This document shows, piece after piece, positions 34,837 to 45,357 of a DNA stretch of 64,000 nucleotides. The first letter of the stretch is position 1. Each line of letters opens with the position of its first letter. Origin of the DNA: Rhodobiaceae bacterium (GTDB taxonomy: Bacteria; Pseudomonadota; Alphaproteobacteria; Parvibaculales; Parvibaculaceae); NCBI GenBank assembly GCA_003330885.1, contig CP030277.1:620001-684000 (forward strand). The letters run 5' to 3'. Both the position numbers and the translations under genes were made by a program. Below the pieces are notes generated by a model, which worked only from the letters and a program-made list of their open reading frames with translations, made no database searches and had not been told where the DNA came from.

Positions 34837-36168
34837 GTGACGGATACGGGAGATCGGTCCCAGGCTGCTTCGGGGGAGGCAGCGGCATCTCGGTCGGATG
34901 CGGGACCTGTGGAGGGATCAAACACGGTCGCTGGGCAAACGTCTGGCGTAGATGCGCCGCGCGATGACGCCGCCCAACCCAAAAAGCGAAGACGCCGGCG
35001 CCGACGCCGCAAGAAGGCAGACAACCCTGCTGCCGAGACCTCCGCCAAAGACCAAAAACAGGCACCAGAAACTCAAGCAGCACGCCCGGCACAGCCCAAA
35101 CCTGCTGTTCCTAAAGATCCGCCGGTCTATGCAGCCATCGACTTAGGCACCAACAATTGCCGCTTACTCGTCGCCAAAAGAAGCCGCGACGGATTCCGCG
35201 TCATTGATGCCTATTCCCGCATTGTGCGGTTGGGGGAAGGCCTGGCCTCCACAGGTCAGCTTAGCGACGACGCGATGAACCGGGCCGCGGCAGCGCTCAA
35301 AATCTGCGCAGACAAAATGAAGCGCCGCGGCGTCACACGCGCCCGGTCGATCGCAACGGAAGCCTGTCGCACTGCAGAAAACGGGGCTGATTTTATCGCG
35401 CGGGTAGCACAGGAAACCGGTATTGAGCTCGACATCGTCTCTACAGCGGATGAAGCCCAGCTGGCGGTAGGAGGATGCGCACCACTCCTAGACCCCGAGC
35501 ATGCTGCAGCATTGGTTTTTGATATTGGCGGCGGCAGCACCGAACTCATGTGGGTGCATCATGAAGACAAGCCCAAGCCTGAAATTATCGATTGGACAAG
35601 CCTCCCTTGTGGTGTGGTGACTCTCGCGGAAACCTACGGCGGTGATGAGGTCTCTGAAGCGCTTTATCAGGACATGGTGGCCGATGTGGCAGAGCGTCTG
35701 GCGCCATTCAAACAGCGTCTTGAGGACAGAGAGTGCGCCGAGAAGCGGTTCCATCTGCTGGGCACATCAGGAACGGTGACGACCATCGCCGGTGTTCATC
35801 TGGGGCTGAAACGCTACGACAGGTCGCAGGTCGATGGCGCCTGGGTGAGCCTTGAGGATGTGTCGAAAGTGACGCAAACCCTGTTGGGCATGACATTGGC
35901 AGAGCGGGCCACTCATTCCTGCGTCGGACAGGAGAGGGCGGACCTGGTCCTTGCAGGCTGCGCGATTTTGGATGCCATATCGCAGGCCTGGCCAGCTGAA
36001 CGGCTGCGGGTTGCAGATCGGGGCCTGAGAGAAGGCATCTTGTTTTCTTTGATGGAAGCTGATCAAACACGTGGGAGCGCTGGTCGCCGCCGGCGCAGAC
36101 GGCGACGCAGGCGGAAATCACAGGCAAATCAGGGTGGTTCTCCGGCGACGGGAGAGCCACAGTCATGA
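34837..36168 (+). CDS. Ppx/GppA phosphatase family protein with arginine-rich tails
   Basis: The ASKHA-fold phosphatase core lies at about residues 95-405 from this start: YAAIDLGTNNCRLLVAKR, IVRLGEGLASTGQL, ATEACRTAENG, and LVFDIGGGSTELMW. This is the exopolyphosphatase/guanosine pentaphosphate phosphatase family, which degrades polyphosphate or pppGpp. The ends are unusual: before the core sits KKRRRRRRRRKK and after it a run of ten arginines. Both tracts use mixed Arg codons, so they are not simple repeat slippage. GTG 34837 is taken as the start; TTG 34801 is also possible. rlmE follows after 9 bp, so ppx-rlmE is an operon. Confidence 0.88.
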   Translation: MTDTGDRSQAASGEAAASRSDAGPVEGSNTVAGQTSGVDAPRDDAAQPKKRRRRRRRRKKADNPAAETSAKDQKQAPETQAARPAQPKPAVPKDPPVYAAIDLGTNNCRLLVAKRSRDGFRVIDAYSRIVRLGEGLASTGQLSDDAMNRAAAALKICADKMKRRGVTRARSIATEACRTAENGADFIARVAQETGIELDIVSTADEAQLAVGGCAPLLDPEHAAALVFDIGGGSTELMWVHHEDKPKPEIIDWTSLPCGVVTLAETYGGDEVSEALYQDMVADVAERLAPFKQRLEDRECAEKRFHLLGTSGTVTTIAGVHLGLKRYDRSQVDGAWVSLEDVSKVTQTLLGMTLAERATHSCVGQERADLVLAGCAILDAISQAWPAERLRVADRGLREGILFSLMEADQTRGSAGRRRRRRRRRRKSQANQGGSPATGEPQS

Positions 36169-36177
36169 GCAGCGAAT

Positions 36178-36909
36178 ATGAATGAGAAAGCTGACAAAGG
36201 CGGTTCCAGCCGCAAAGGCGGCCGGCGCAATTTGCGCGAGCGGGTCAAAACCGCGCGGGGGCGTAAACTCTCGTCCAAACTGTGGCTCGAACGACAGCTG
36301 AACGATCCGTACGTGACCCGCGCGAAGGAAGAGGGCTATCGCTCGCGCGCGGCCTACAAGCTCACGGAAATGGACGACAAGTTTCATTTCCTCAAAAAAG
36401 GCGGCCGGATCGTTGACCTCGGCGCCGCGCCTGGTGGTTGGACACAGGTATCGGTCGCCCGGACGGGTTCGGATAAAGGTAACGGAAAGGTCGTGGGCAT
36501 CGACCTCCAGGAAGTCGACGCGATTCCTGGCGCCGACCTCTATGTGCTCGATTTTCTGGAGGAAGATGCCGATACCAAGGTGAAGCAATGGCTCGGCGGC
36601 GAGGCTGATGTCGTTCTGTCGGATATGGCAGCCGCCTCCATGGGACACAAGCAGACCGACCACCTGCGTATTATGGCGCTCGCCGAAGCGGCGGCTCAGT
36701 TTGCCCACGATGTTTTGTGCGACGGTGGTACCTATTGCGCCAAAGTGCTGCAGGGCGGCGCAGAACAAGAGCTTTTGCGCATGCTGAAGCAGGATTTCAA
36801 GACCGTTCGGCACGTGAAACCGGCTGCTAGCCGGGCCGATTCTTCGGAAATGTATGTGCTCGCCACCGGCTTTCGGGGACGCCAGGAAGAGGACGAAGGC
36901 GAGGTCTAG
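36178..36909 (+). CDS. rlmE: 23S rRNA (uridine(2552)-2'-O)-methyltransferase
   Basis: The 243-residue FtsJ/RlmE protein has [19 protein letters not shown] and the SAM loop [14 protein letters not shown]. The catalytic set is seen as [11 protein letters not shown] (Asp), [11 protein letters not shown] (Lys) and [11 protein letters not shown] (Glu). It methylates the ribose of U2552 in the 23S A-loop late in 50S assembly. The first 30 residues are basic ([19 protein letters not shown]), longer than in E. coli, and likely contact rRNA. It is co-transcribed with the arginine-tailed Ppx gene. Confidence 0.93.
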   Translation: MNEKADKGGSSRKGGRRNLRERVKTARGRKLSSKLWLERQLNDPYVTRAKEEGYRSRAAYKLTEMDDKFHFLKKGGRIVDLGAAPGGWTQVSVARTGSDKGNGKVVGIDLQEVDAIPGADLYVLDFLEEDADTKVKQWLGGEADVVLSDMAAASMGHKQTDHLRIMALAEAAAQFAHDVLCDGGTYCAKVLQGGAEQELLRMLKQDFKTVRHVKPAASRADSSEMYVLATGFRGRQEEDEGEV

Positions 36910-37020
36910 AGCGGGGCAGGGGCGTCCCATGAATTATGCAAGGCTGTGTCACAATATCGTCCTTTGCAATTCCTCGATCTGGTGTTACACACCAGCGCCA
37001 ACATCACTATCCCGCTGTAG

Positions 37021-38499
<1,479 letters not shown>

Positions 38500-38520
38500 C
38501 CTCAAAAACAGAAGACTTTT

Positions 38521-39813
38521 ATGACACCTGCCGCCCGCCTTTCTGCAGCTATTGAAATCCTCGGTGAGATCGCGAAGGGAAAAATGGCGGACAGAGTGTC
38601 TGCTGCCTGGGCGAAGGCCAACCGCTATGCAGGGTCAAAAGACCGTGCAGCGATCCAGGCCCGCGTGTTTGACGTGCTGCGCAATCGCGCCCTCTACAGC
38701 TTTGCTGCTGACAGCACGACGCCCCGATCACTCATTCAAGCATCTCTAACGATTGAAGATGGCCTGTCGCCAGATGAGCTTCGCAGTCTGTTCGACGGGG
38801 CAAAGTTTGCGCCTGTTCCGCTGACCGTGACGGAGACAGAAGCGCTGGCTGGTCTGCCTGCACGATTGGAAAGTGCGCCGGCACATGTACGTATGAATGT
38901 ACCAGAATGGCTGTTGCCTGAACTTCAGAGTGCATTTGGCGAAAGGCTCGAGGCCGAGCTTGCCGCACTGAATACCCGCGCACCTGTGGACCTGAGAGTG
39001 AACTCGCTGAAAGCGACGCGCTCGGATGTTAGGGAACGCCTCGGCGCGGAAAGCATCGAGACCGATCCTTGCGAGGGGACGCCATGGGCCCTTCGTTCTA
39101 AAAGCAATGCGCGTGTGACGCATACGAAGACGTTCAATGAGGGTCTGGTGGAGATCCAGGATCTCGGCTCTCAACTCACTTGTATGGTTTCCGGTGTGCA
39201 GCCTGGCGAGCGCGTGGTTGATCTCTGTGCCGGCGCGGGGGGGAAAGCTCTCGCGCTGTCTGCTATGTTGTCTGGTGAAGGTTCGGTCATCGCCTGCGAC
39301 ACAGACCCGCGGCGCCTAGGGCGCCTGAAACCCCGCGCGGACAGGGCAGGTGCAGGAACAATCGAAACCCGACGGCTTCATCCCTTCGACCCGAACGCTG
39401 CTGATCCGGATCTTGAAGATCTGGAAGGTCTCGTTGATTGCGTATTTGTGGATGCACCGTGTTCCGGCACCGGCGCCTGGCGTCGTCAGCCGGAAGCCCG
39501 CTGGCAAATCACCCCAGAGAAGCTAGATGCCTATCGGGCAGCCCAGATTGAGGTCTTGATCCGCGGCGCGCGTCTGGTACGACCTGGGGGACGGCTCATC
39601 TATGTGACCTGCTCTATTTTGCCCAGTGAGAACGACGCGCAGATCGACGCGTTTCTGAAAGAGATCACCATGTTTCAGGAACGCGACTGGCGGTCGAACT
39701 GGCCAGAGGGCGAAACCATGCCCGCTGCGGCCGAGGGGCCTCGGTTGCGTCTGACCCCGCACAGCACCGACACAGACGGGTTTTTCGCCACCATTCTGGA
39801 GCGCGTGGAATGA
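38521..39813 (+). CDS. RsmB/NOP family rRNA m5C methyltransferase
   Basis: The 430-residue protein has an N-terminal NusB-like/RsmB helical part and a class I methyltransferase core. The core contains VNSLKATRSDVRERLG, FNEGLVEIQDLGSQLT, the SAM loop VVDLCAGAGGKALALSAML, DAPCSGTGAWRRQPEARW with one catalytic Cys (near residue 313), and LIYVTCSILPSEN with the second. It methylates C5 of a cytosine in rRNA or tRNA; the exact site is not certain, so no symbol is given. It sits between guaB and guaA, a common alphaproteobacterial order. Confidence 0.9.
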   Translation: MTPAARLSAAIEILGEIAKGKMADRVSAAWAKANRYAGSKDRAAIQARVFDVLRNRALYSFAADSTTPRSLIQASLTIEDGLSPDELRSLFDGAKFAPVPLTVTETEALAGLPARLESAPAHVRMNVPEWLLPELQSAFGERLEAELAALNTRAPVDLRVNSLKATRSDVRERLGAESIETDPCEGTPWALRSKSNARVTHTKTFNEGLVEIQDLGSQLTCMVSGVQPGERVVDLCAGAGGKALALSAMLSGEGSVIACDTDPRRLGRLKPRADRAGAGTIETRRLHPFDPNAADPDLEDLEGLVDCVFVDAPCSGTGAWRRQPEARWQITPEKLDAYRAAQIEVLIRGARLVRPGGRLIYVTCSILPSENDAQIDAFLKEITMFQERDWRSNWPEGETMPAAAEGPRLRLTPHSTDTDGFFATILERVE

Positions 39814-39892
39814 GGGCGTGCCCTTCCTTGACTCAATCGACTGGGGATGGTGAGTCCCTTACCCATATTTCTCTGAACATCAGTAGAGCCGC

Positions 39893-41440
39893 ATGACCGA
39901 CCGTATTCTGATTATTGATTTTGGCAGCCAGGTAACACAGCTCATCGCCCGCCGCGTGCGAGAAAGCGGCGTCTATAGTGAGATCGTTCCCTTCAACTCA
40001 GCGGCGAAGGTCCTTGAGGCCTTTGACCCAAAGGCAATTATTCTGTCGGGCGGACCTGCAAGCGTAACCGGTACAGATACACCGCGGGCGCCGGAGGCTG
40101 TGTTCACGGCGGGTGTGCCGGTCCTCGGCATTTGCTACGGAGAGCAGACAATGTGTGCCCAGCTTGGCGGGCGCGTCGAGGCCCATGACCATCAGGAATT
40201 CGGGCGTGCCGACATTGAAATAGTCGAAGACTGCGCGCTCTTTGAAGGGGTGCTGAAACCTGGCGACGAAGAACAGGTCTGGATGAGTCATGGCGACCGG
40301 GTGGTTGAACTTCCCGAAGGGTTTAAAACCGTCGCTGTCTCTGAAGGCGCACCCTATGCAGCCATTGCGGACGAAGCGCGGAAATTCTACGCGGTTCAGT
40401 TCCACCCTGAAGTCGTACACACACCACGTGGCGCGGACCTTCTAAAGAACTTCACCCACAAGATTGCGGGCTGCCAGGGCGACTGGACCATGGCGGCGTT
40501 CAAGGAAACCGAAATCGCCAAGGTGCGTGAACAGGTCGGTTCAGGCCGCGTCATTTGCGGTCTTTCCGGCGGTGTGGATTCTTCTGTTGTGGCAGTGCTG
40601 CTTCATGAAGCCATTGGCGATCAGCTGCAATGCGTCTTTGTGGACACCGGCGTCATGCGAGCAGGGGAGGCGGACGAAGTCGTCAATCTCTTCCGCGACC
40701 ATTACAACATTCCGTTGGTCCATGCAGATGCAAGCGACCTCTTCCTCGGCAAGCTGGAAGGTGTCTCCGATCCGGAGAAGAAGCGGAAGATTATTGGCTC
40801 GACCTTCATCGATGTTTTTGACGAAGAAGCGAAGAAAATTGGTGGCGCAGACTTCCTTGCCCAGGGCACGCTCTATCCGGATGTGATTGAAAGCGTCTCC
40901 TTCACCGGCGGTCCCAGTGTGACCATCAAGAGTCACCACAATGTGGGCGGCCTGCCGGAACGCATGAACATGAAACTTGTGGAACCGCTGCGCGAGCTCT
41001 TTAAAGATGAAGTGCGCGTATTGGGACGTGAGCTCGGCCTGCCCGAGACATTTGTCGGGCGTCATCCGTTCCCGGGACCTGGTCTCGCAATCCGTATTCC
41101 AGGCGAAATCACCCGCGAGAAAGTGGATATCCTGCAAAAGGCCGATGCGGTCTATCTGGATGAGATCCGCAAAGCTGGGCTCTATGATGAGATCTGGCAG
41201 GCATTTGCCGTCTTACTGCCCGTGCGTTCCGTGGGCGTCATGGGGGACAGCCGGACCTATGATTATGTCTGTGCACTCCGCGCCGTCACCTCAACCGACG
41301 GCATGACGGCTGACTATTATCCGTTTGAGCATTCTTTCCTGGGGCGCGTCTCGACACGGATCATCAATGAAGTCCGCGGCATCAATCGCGTCGTATATGA
41401 CGTGACCTCCAAACCACCCGGGACCATTGAGTGGGAATGA
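39893..41440 (+). CDS. guaA: GMP synthase (glutamine-hydrolysing)
   Basis: The 515-residue protein has a class I amidotransferase domain ([21 protein letters not shown]; nucleophile Cys81 in GICYGEQ; FHPEV for the His-Glu pair), an ATP pyrophosphatase domain with SGGVDSSV near 224, and the dimerisation domain ending KPPGTIEWE. It aminates XMP to GMP. Its last 38 bp (41403-41440) recur, diverged, at 43497-43534, which marks a likely integration site at the gene's 3' end; the coding sequence itself is intact. Confidence 0.96.
   Translation: MTDRILIIDFGSQVTQLIARRVRESGVYSEIVPFNSAAKVLEAFDPKAIILSGGPASVTGTDTPRAPEAVFTAGVPVLGICYGEQTMCAQLGGRVEAHDHQEFGRADIEIVEDCALFEGVLKPGDEEQVWMSHGDRVVELPEGFKTVAVSEGAPYAAIADEARKFYAVQFHPEVVHTPRGADLLKNFTHKIAGCQGDWTMAAFKETEIAKVREQVGSGRVICGLSGGVDSSVVAVLLHEAIGDQLQCVFVDTGVMRAGEADEVVNLFRDHYNIPLVHADASDLFLGKLEGVSDPEKKRKIIGSTFIDVFDEEAKKIGGADFLAQGTLYPDVIESVSFTGGPSVTIKSHHNVGGLPERMNMKLVEPLRELFKDEVRVLGRELGLPETFVGRHPFPGPGLAIRIPGEITREKVDILQKADAVYLDEIRKAGLYDEIWQAFAVLLPVRSVGVMGDSRTYDYVCALRAVTSTDGMTADYYPFEHSFLGRVSTRIINEVRGINRVVYDVTSKPPGTIEWE
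41403..41440 (+). repeat. 3' end of guaA, left copy of direct repeat (attL-like)
   Basis: The 38 bp at the end of guaA match 43497-43534 at 33 of 38 positions. The last 18 bp (ACCATTGAGTGGGAATGA, 41423-41440) are identical and include the stop codon. The 3' end of guaA is a known integration target of genomic islands. Confidence 0.75.
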
Positions 41441-41501
41441 CGCTTCAGCGCACCTAGCCTTCAACGAGCCGTGCGCCGCGCTAAATCGAACTTGGCGAAC
41501 C

Positions 41502-42431
41502 CTAAACCTCGGGCACCATTCCTCTGGGGAATGGCTGGATCATGGTTTCGGACATATGCTCTTGAAGCTCGTCAACAAAAACTCGAACCTTGGAGGGAAG
41601 ATACTTGCGGTCGGCGTAAACGGCATAGATCGCGCGCTCACAGGCTGGTGCGTATTGGGAGAGTAGGGGGACAAGCCGACCGTCCAGCACATCCTGACAG
41701 ACAAGAAAGTGCGCGAGCCTTACGATGCCGACGCCCTGTAGGGCTGCCTCCCTCAACGCCAGTCCAATACCTGAATGCGCACTTTCGACCGCAAAGGATT
41801 CCGTTTTATCGTCGATGTCGAATTCCCAGCGGTCTGTCGTGCGGTCACCAGCATTTATAGTTAGGCATCGGTGGTTTTTTAGGTCATCAGGTGTTTCAGG
41901 TTTGCCAAACCGTTTCAGATAATCCGGCGCCGCGCAGACGATCCAGGGGTCGTCAATCATCTTGCGAATGATGAAGGAGGATTCCGATGGACGCTCAAAG
42001 GCGAGTGCGACATCAACGCGATCCGACATGATATCGATGCTGCCATCTGCCTGAACCGTCGTGGTGACGATGTCACCGAATTTTTCGCTGAACGTCTTCA
42101 GGAAGGGCATAATCACCCCAACAGATAAAGCAGCAGATGCGGCGACTCGCAATTGGCCGCGTGGCTTGCCGCTCAGGTCCATCGCTATGTCTTCAGCAGC
42201 TTTGATCGAGTCTAGGATCTGTTCACTTTGCTCGAACAAAACTTCGCCGGCTTCGGTTAAGGAGATCGACCGCGTCGTTCGGTTGAATAATCGAACACCC
42301 AGCCTGTCTTCAAATCGATTGATTTTCCGGCTCACACCAGACGGCGTGACGCCAAGCTCACGAGATGCGCCGACAAAGCTGCCACTGCGCACCACTTCGA
42401 CAAATACGGCTAGTTCGCCAATAGAATCCAT
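41502..42431 (-). CDS. LysR family transcriptional regulator
   Basis: The 309-residue protein starts MDSIGELAVFVEVVRSGSFVGASRELGVTPSGVSRKINRFEDRLGV, the LysR HTH. The effector domain follows from about 90 (GQLRVAASAALSVGVIMPFL). The start at 42431 begins the HTH; the frame is open back to 42527, but that would add CECLESALFNN with no similarity. It is divergent from the isochorismatase-like gene, with a 23-bp inverted repeat between them. It lies inside the guaA islet, so the pair probably moved together. Confidence 0.9.
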   Translation of the reverse strand: MDSIGELAVFVEVVRSGSFVGASRELGVTPSGVSRKINRFEDRLGVRLFNRTTRSISLTEAGEVLFEQSEQILDSIKAAEDIAMDLSGKPRGQLRVAASAALSVGVIMPFLKTFSEKFGDIVTTTVQADGSIDIMSDRVDVALAFERPSESSFIIRKMIDDPWIVCAAPDYLKRFGKPETPDDLKNHRCLTINAGDRTTDRWEFDIDDKTESFAVESAHSGIGLALREAALQGVGIVRLAHFLVCQDVLDGRLVPLLSQYAPACERAIYAVYADRKYLPSKVRVFVDELQEHMSETMIQPFPRGMVPEV

Positions 42432-42445
42432 TCTCTGCCCTCTCA

Positions 42446-42468
42446 ATTGATGACGGCTTGTCATCAAT
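42446..42468. promoter_or_regulatory. Inverted repeat between LysR and isochorismatase-like gene
   Basis: ATTGATGAC and GTCATCAAT form perfect 9-bp arms around GGCTT. It starts 15 bp before the LysR start and contains the T-N11-A core expected of LysR binding sites. Autoregulation and control of the divergent hydrolase are inferred. Confidence 0.6.
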
Positions 42469-42553
42469 AGCTTGCTGAAATCGATATTGTTAAACAACGC
42501 CGATTCCAGACACTCACATGCATCCAACAGTGTGAAGAGATCGGAGACAATCT

Positions 42554-43378
42554 ATGAAACAATTCATGCACAGAATTACCAGGGGCGCAAATCACGCCCT
42601 GGTCCTCGCGGTGAGTATTCTTGCGCTCGTCACCTATGTCAGCGGTCCGGCCAGTGCTGATGAAAAATCCCGGGCGGCAACCGCTCATCTACCGCCGGTC
42701 AATGACGGTCTGCCGGACCCAGGTTTCGAGATTGAGCAGGGCAAGACGGCACTCGTCATTACCGATCCGCAAAATGATTTTCTATCTGAAGATGGTGTCG
42801 CCTGGGCGGTGGTCGGCGAGAGTGTTCATGCCAACGGTGTTGTTGAGAACCTCGAGGCGTTGATGAAAACGGCGGACGACGAAGGAATGCCGATGTTCAT
42901 TTCACCGCACTACTATTTTCCGACCGATCACAAATGGCAGCACGAAGGAGCGCTTGAAGTGGTGATGCACACTATCAGGATGTTTGATCGTCCGGGTCAG
43001 TTGACCGTTGAGGGGTTTGAAGGGTCTGGTTCTGATTGGCTGGAGCAGTACAAGCCATATATCAATAACGGCAAGACCGTGGTCACAAGCCCCCACAAAA
43101 TCTATGGACCGGAAACGAACGACCTGGTCTTGCAACTCCGCAAAGCAGGTATCTCCAAGATCATCCTTGCGGGGATGTCAGCCAACTTGTGCACCGAGTC
43201 TCATATGCGCGAACTCGCCGAACAAGGGTTCGAAATCATGGTCGTTACAGACGCGACAGCAGGCGCGATCACGCCGTTCTACAATGGCTACAATGCAGCT
43301 CTCACCAATTTCCGGATGATCGCGAGCGACATCGACAATACAGAGAACACCGTCGCAGCCATCAAGGCCGCCTATTAG
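42554..43378 (+). CDS. Exported isochorismatase-family cysteine hydrolase
   Basis: The 274-residue protein has a signal peptide (about 14-35, LVLAVSILALVTYVSGPASA) and the isochorismatase-like fold. The catalytic triad is visible: Asp71 in VITDPQNDF, Lys182 in TSPHKIYG and Cys213 in SANLCTESHMRE. Family members hydrolyse amides, nicotinamide, carbamates or vinyl ethers; a periplasmic member is less common and its substrate is unknown. A GGAG ribosome site precedes ATG 42554. It is probably controlled by the divergent LysR. Confidence 0.85.
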   Translation: MKQFMHRITRGANHALVLAVSILALVTYVSGPASADEKSRAATAHLPPVNDGLPDPGFEIEQGKTALVITDPQNDFLSEDGVAWAVVGESVHANGVVENLEALMKTADDEGMPMFISPHYYFPTDHKWQHEGALEVVMHTIRMFDRPGQLTVEGFEGSGSDWLEQYKPYINNGKTVVTSPHKIYGPETNDLVLQLRKAGISKIILAGMSANLCTESHMRELAEQGFEIMVVTDATAGAITPFYNGYNAALTNFRMIASDIDNTENTVAAIKAAY

Positions 43379-43496
43379 GCATCAGGATGGGCAGCTTTGT
43401 CTGTTGTCAGCCAACTATGCAGTCTTCTTTGCAGATGGCTCACACAGTTATCGGTCGCGCGTCAGCGCGACTGATTTTATTGCGAACTGCGCACGT

Positions 43497-43534
43497 TGAC
43501 ACCCAAACAACCAGGCACCATTGAGTGGGAATGA
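43497..43534 (+). repeat. Second guaA-like 3' end, right copy of direct repeat (attR-like)
   Basis: It matches 41403-41440 with five differences. In the guaA frame it still reads LTPKQPGTIEWE-stop, a valid GuaA tail, so it looks like the end of another guaA allele left behind by an integration event. It has no guaA body upstream. Confidence 0.75.
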
Positions 43535-43537
43535 TCG

Positions 43538-44206
43538 CTAACTGACCGTCTGATGAGTCACGCTACGGTCCGCAAGTTTCGCCGCCAACTTTTCGACGCG
43601 GGTCATTGCATCCGCCTTTGACCTTTCAAATCGTTCGTCAGCAAACTCCTGATACTCAATTCCAATGTGGTGCAGGCTATCGGTGCCAAGATACTTTGAG
43701 ATTGTGCGTATATGGGGAACGAGATGATCAGCATCGGCGTTAATGCCGCCTGGGCCAAAGCCAAATTCTCCCGCTGCGGTCAGCAGAACGAGGGTCTTGC
43801 CGCTGAAAATCGGCTCCAGCGGTCGATCACCCCGTGACAGATCGAAGGTAAAGGTTTTGCCAACCCGCACAATTTGATCCACCCAGGCTTTCAGAGACGC
43901 AGGCAGGCCATAATTGTACATGGGCGTCGCCATCAGGATGACGTCGGATCTTTCTACCTCATCAATAAGCCGGTCAGAGGTTTCCAACTGCGCTCTCTGT
44001 TCTGTCGTCCGCTGATCAGCAGGGGTGAAAGCGGCATCAATCCAGCACCCAGAGATCGGCGCAGGGGGATGCAAGCCCACGTCGCGCTCAATCACCCTAA
44101 TATCGGCAGCGGTCCGATGCGAAGTTTGGAGAAAATGATCGCTCATCATGCGGGTGAGAGACCGCGTATGCCGGGCGCTCGCATCGATACGAAGAAGTGT
44201 GGACAT
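43538..44206 (-). CDS. FMN-dependent NADH:azoreductase
   Basis: The 222-residue flavodoxin-like protein has an N-terminal FMN-phosphate region (LLRIDASARHTRSLTRMMSDHFL), ATPMYNYGLPASLKAWVDQIVRVGKTFTFD (the AzoR signature) and LVLLTAAGEFGFGPGG. AzoR-type enzymes reduce azo dyes and quinones with NADH and protect from thiol or quinone stress. It is divergent from a LysR gene at 44372 and begins 3 bp after the second guaA-like tail ends. Confidence 0.88.
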   Translation of the reverse strand: MSTLLRIDASARHTRSLTRMMSDHFLQTSHRTAADIRVIERDVGLHPPAPISGCWIDAAFTPADQRTTEQRAQLETSDRLIDEVERSDVILMATPMYNYGLPASLKAWVDQIVRVGKTFTFDLSRGDRPLEPIFSGKTLVLLTAAGEFGFGPGGINADADHLVPHIRTISKYLGTDSLHHIGIEYQEFADERFERSKADAMTRVEKLAAKLADRSVTHQTVS

Positions 44207-44249
44207 GGCTGTTTCCGTTCATTCAGTTTCGACCGTTCCTCAATAACTG

Positions 44250-44280
44250 GCTGATGAATGAAAAAAATGTCTTCATCAGC
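44250..44280. promoter_or_regulatory. Inverted repeat between azoreductase and LysR genes
   Basis: GCTGATGAA and TTCATCAGC form perfect 9-bp arms with a 13-bp spacer. It lies 44 bp upstream of the azoreductase start and 92 bp upstream of the LysR start. A LysR binding site is inferred. Confidence 0.5.
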
Positions 44281-44371
44281 TGCAGGATGGATCAAAAATG
44301 GCAATTTAAATGGGAATGACAAACACAATTTGACCATATATAAATGAGTTGAACTCATCTGTAGGGTTGCC

Positions 44372-45274
44372 ATGTCCTTGCCATCATTGGCCGCACTTAG
44401 AGCGTTTGACGCCGCGGCGCGACTCGGGAGCTTCAAGGCCGCAGCTGACGCGTTGAATGTATCAGCGACCGCAATTTCTCATCACATACGCGGACTGGAA
44501 GCGCAAACGGGGGTAGTGCTGTTCCTGAGAGGGACACGTCAGGTTTCATTGACCGATGAAGGGCGCCAACTCTCTGAGGCTACGGATTTCGCATTCTCCC
44601 GGATCGAAGCGACGCTCGACGCACTTTGCGTCGCCGAGAACACGCTAACCATTTCAACCACACCGGCCTTTGCATCGCTTTGGCTGGCACCGCGTATTCA
44701 GTCGTTCGAAGAGCAGCATCCATCAATCCATATACGGACGGTGTCCTCGACGGGCGTCGTGGATTTGCAGCGGGACCGGACGATTGATATCGCTATTCGA
44801 TATGGAGGCAATGAGCGTTCGAGGGACGACTTCCTGGTCGTGAGAGAAAGCGTCGGTGCGTTTGGCTCCCCAGATTACATAGAGCGTTTAGAAGATCTAC
44901 CTCAGGCAGAGTTCATCAATACGGCCTGGATGTCGAAGGACCTGAAACACATCAGCTGGACGGATTGGTTTGCTGTCGCAGAGTATGAGTCGACCAAAGA
45001 TACGAAGGTTCGAGAGTTCTTACAGGAGCAGGAAGTGCTTCAGGCAGGCTTGGCTGGACAGGGCCTTATACTCCTAAGCAATGTCTTGGCTGGGGATATG
45101 GTGGCGCGGGGCTGGTTGCTGCCCTATCGTCCAGACATACGTCTTGAGGGATTGGTCTACCGTGTCATTGCAGGTCCACAAAAATCCGACTCGAAAAACC
45201 TAAAAGCCTTCATGGCATGGCTCACAAAGGAAATGGATTCGCCTGAGATGACATTGGAAGCGGTTGCTTTCTGA
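44372..45274 (+). CDS. LysR family regulator (GcvA-like)
   Basis: The 300-residue protein begins MSLPSLAALRAFDAAARLGSFKAAADALNVSATAISHHIRGLEAQTG, the GcvA-type LysR start. The effector domain follows from about 85 (NTLTISTTPAFASLWLAPRI). It is divergent from the azoreductase gene and is probably its regulator. The effector is unknown. Confidence 0.9.
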   Translation: MSLPSLAALRAFDAAARLGSFKAAADALNVSATAISHHIRGLEAQTGVVLFLRGTRQVSLTDEGRQLSEATDFAFSRIEATLDALCVAENTLTISTTPAFASLWLAPRIQSFEEQHPSIHIRTVSSTGVVDLQRDRTIDIAIRYGGNERSRDDFLVVRESVGAFGSPDYIERLEDLPQAEFINTAWMSKDLKHISWTDWFAVAEYESTKDTKVREFLQEQEVLQAGLAGQGLILLSNVLAGDMVARGWLLPYRPDIRLEGLVYRVIAGPQKSDSKNLKAFMAWLTKEMDSPEMTLEAVAF

Positions 45275-45357
45275 GTTTCGACTTTACCCTTCAGGTTTCC
45301 GACCGTGCCCTCAATCGCTAAGAGAGTATGTCGGTCGAAATGAATTGTGGAAGTATT

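Larger units (their letters stand above)
41441..43534. mobile_element. Candidate guaA-associated genomic islet, about 2.1 kb
   Basis: The segment lies between the guaA stop codon and a second guaA-like 3' end. It holds a LysR gene (41502-42431) and a divergent exported hydrolase (42554-43378). No integrase, transposase or inverted repeat ends are seen, so it is either a cargo-only remnant or an element mobilised in trans. The interpretation rests on the direct repeat. Confidence 0.55.

Noticed and set aside
34979-35020. Arginine tract of Ppx considered as a DNA slippage repeat
   Set aside because: The codons differ from one another, so there is no tandem DNA repeat.
44300-44325. Possible third guaA-like repeat (TGGGAATGAC at 44311)
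   Set aside because: Only about ten bases match and the upstream part needs a gap; this is within chance in a window of this size.
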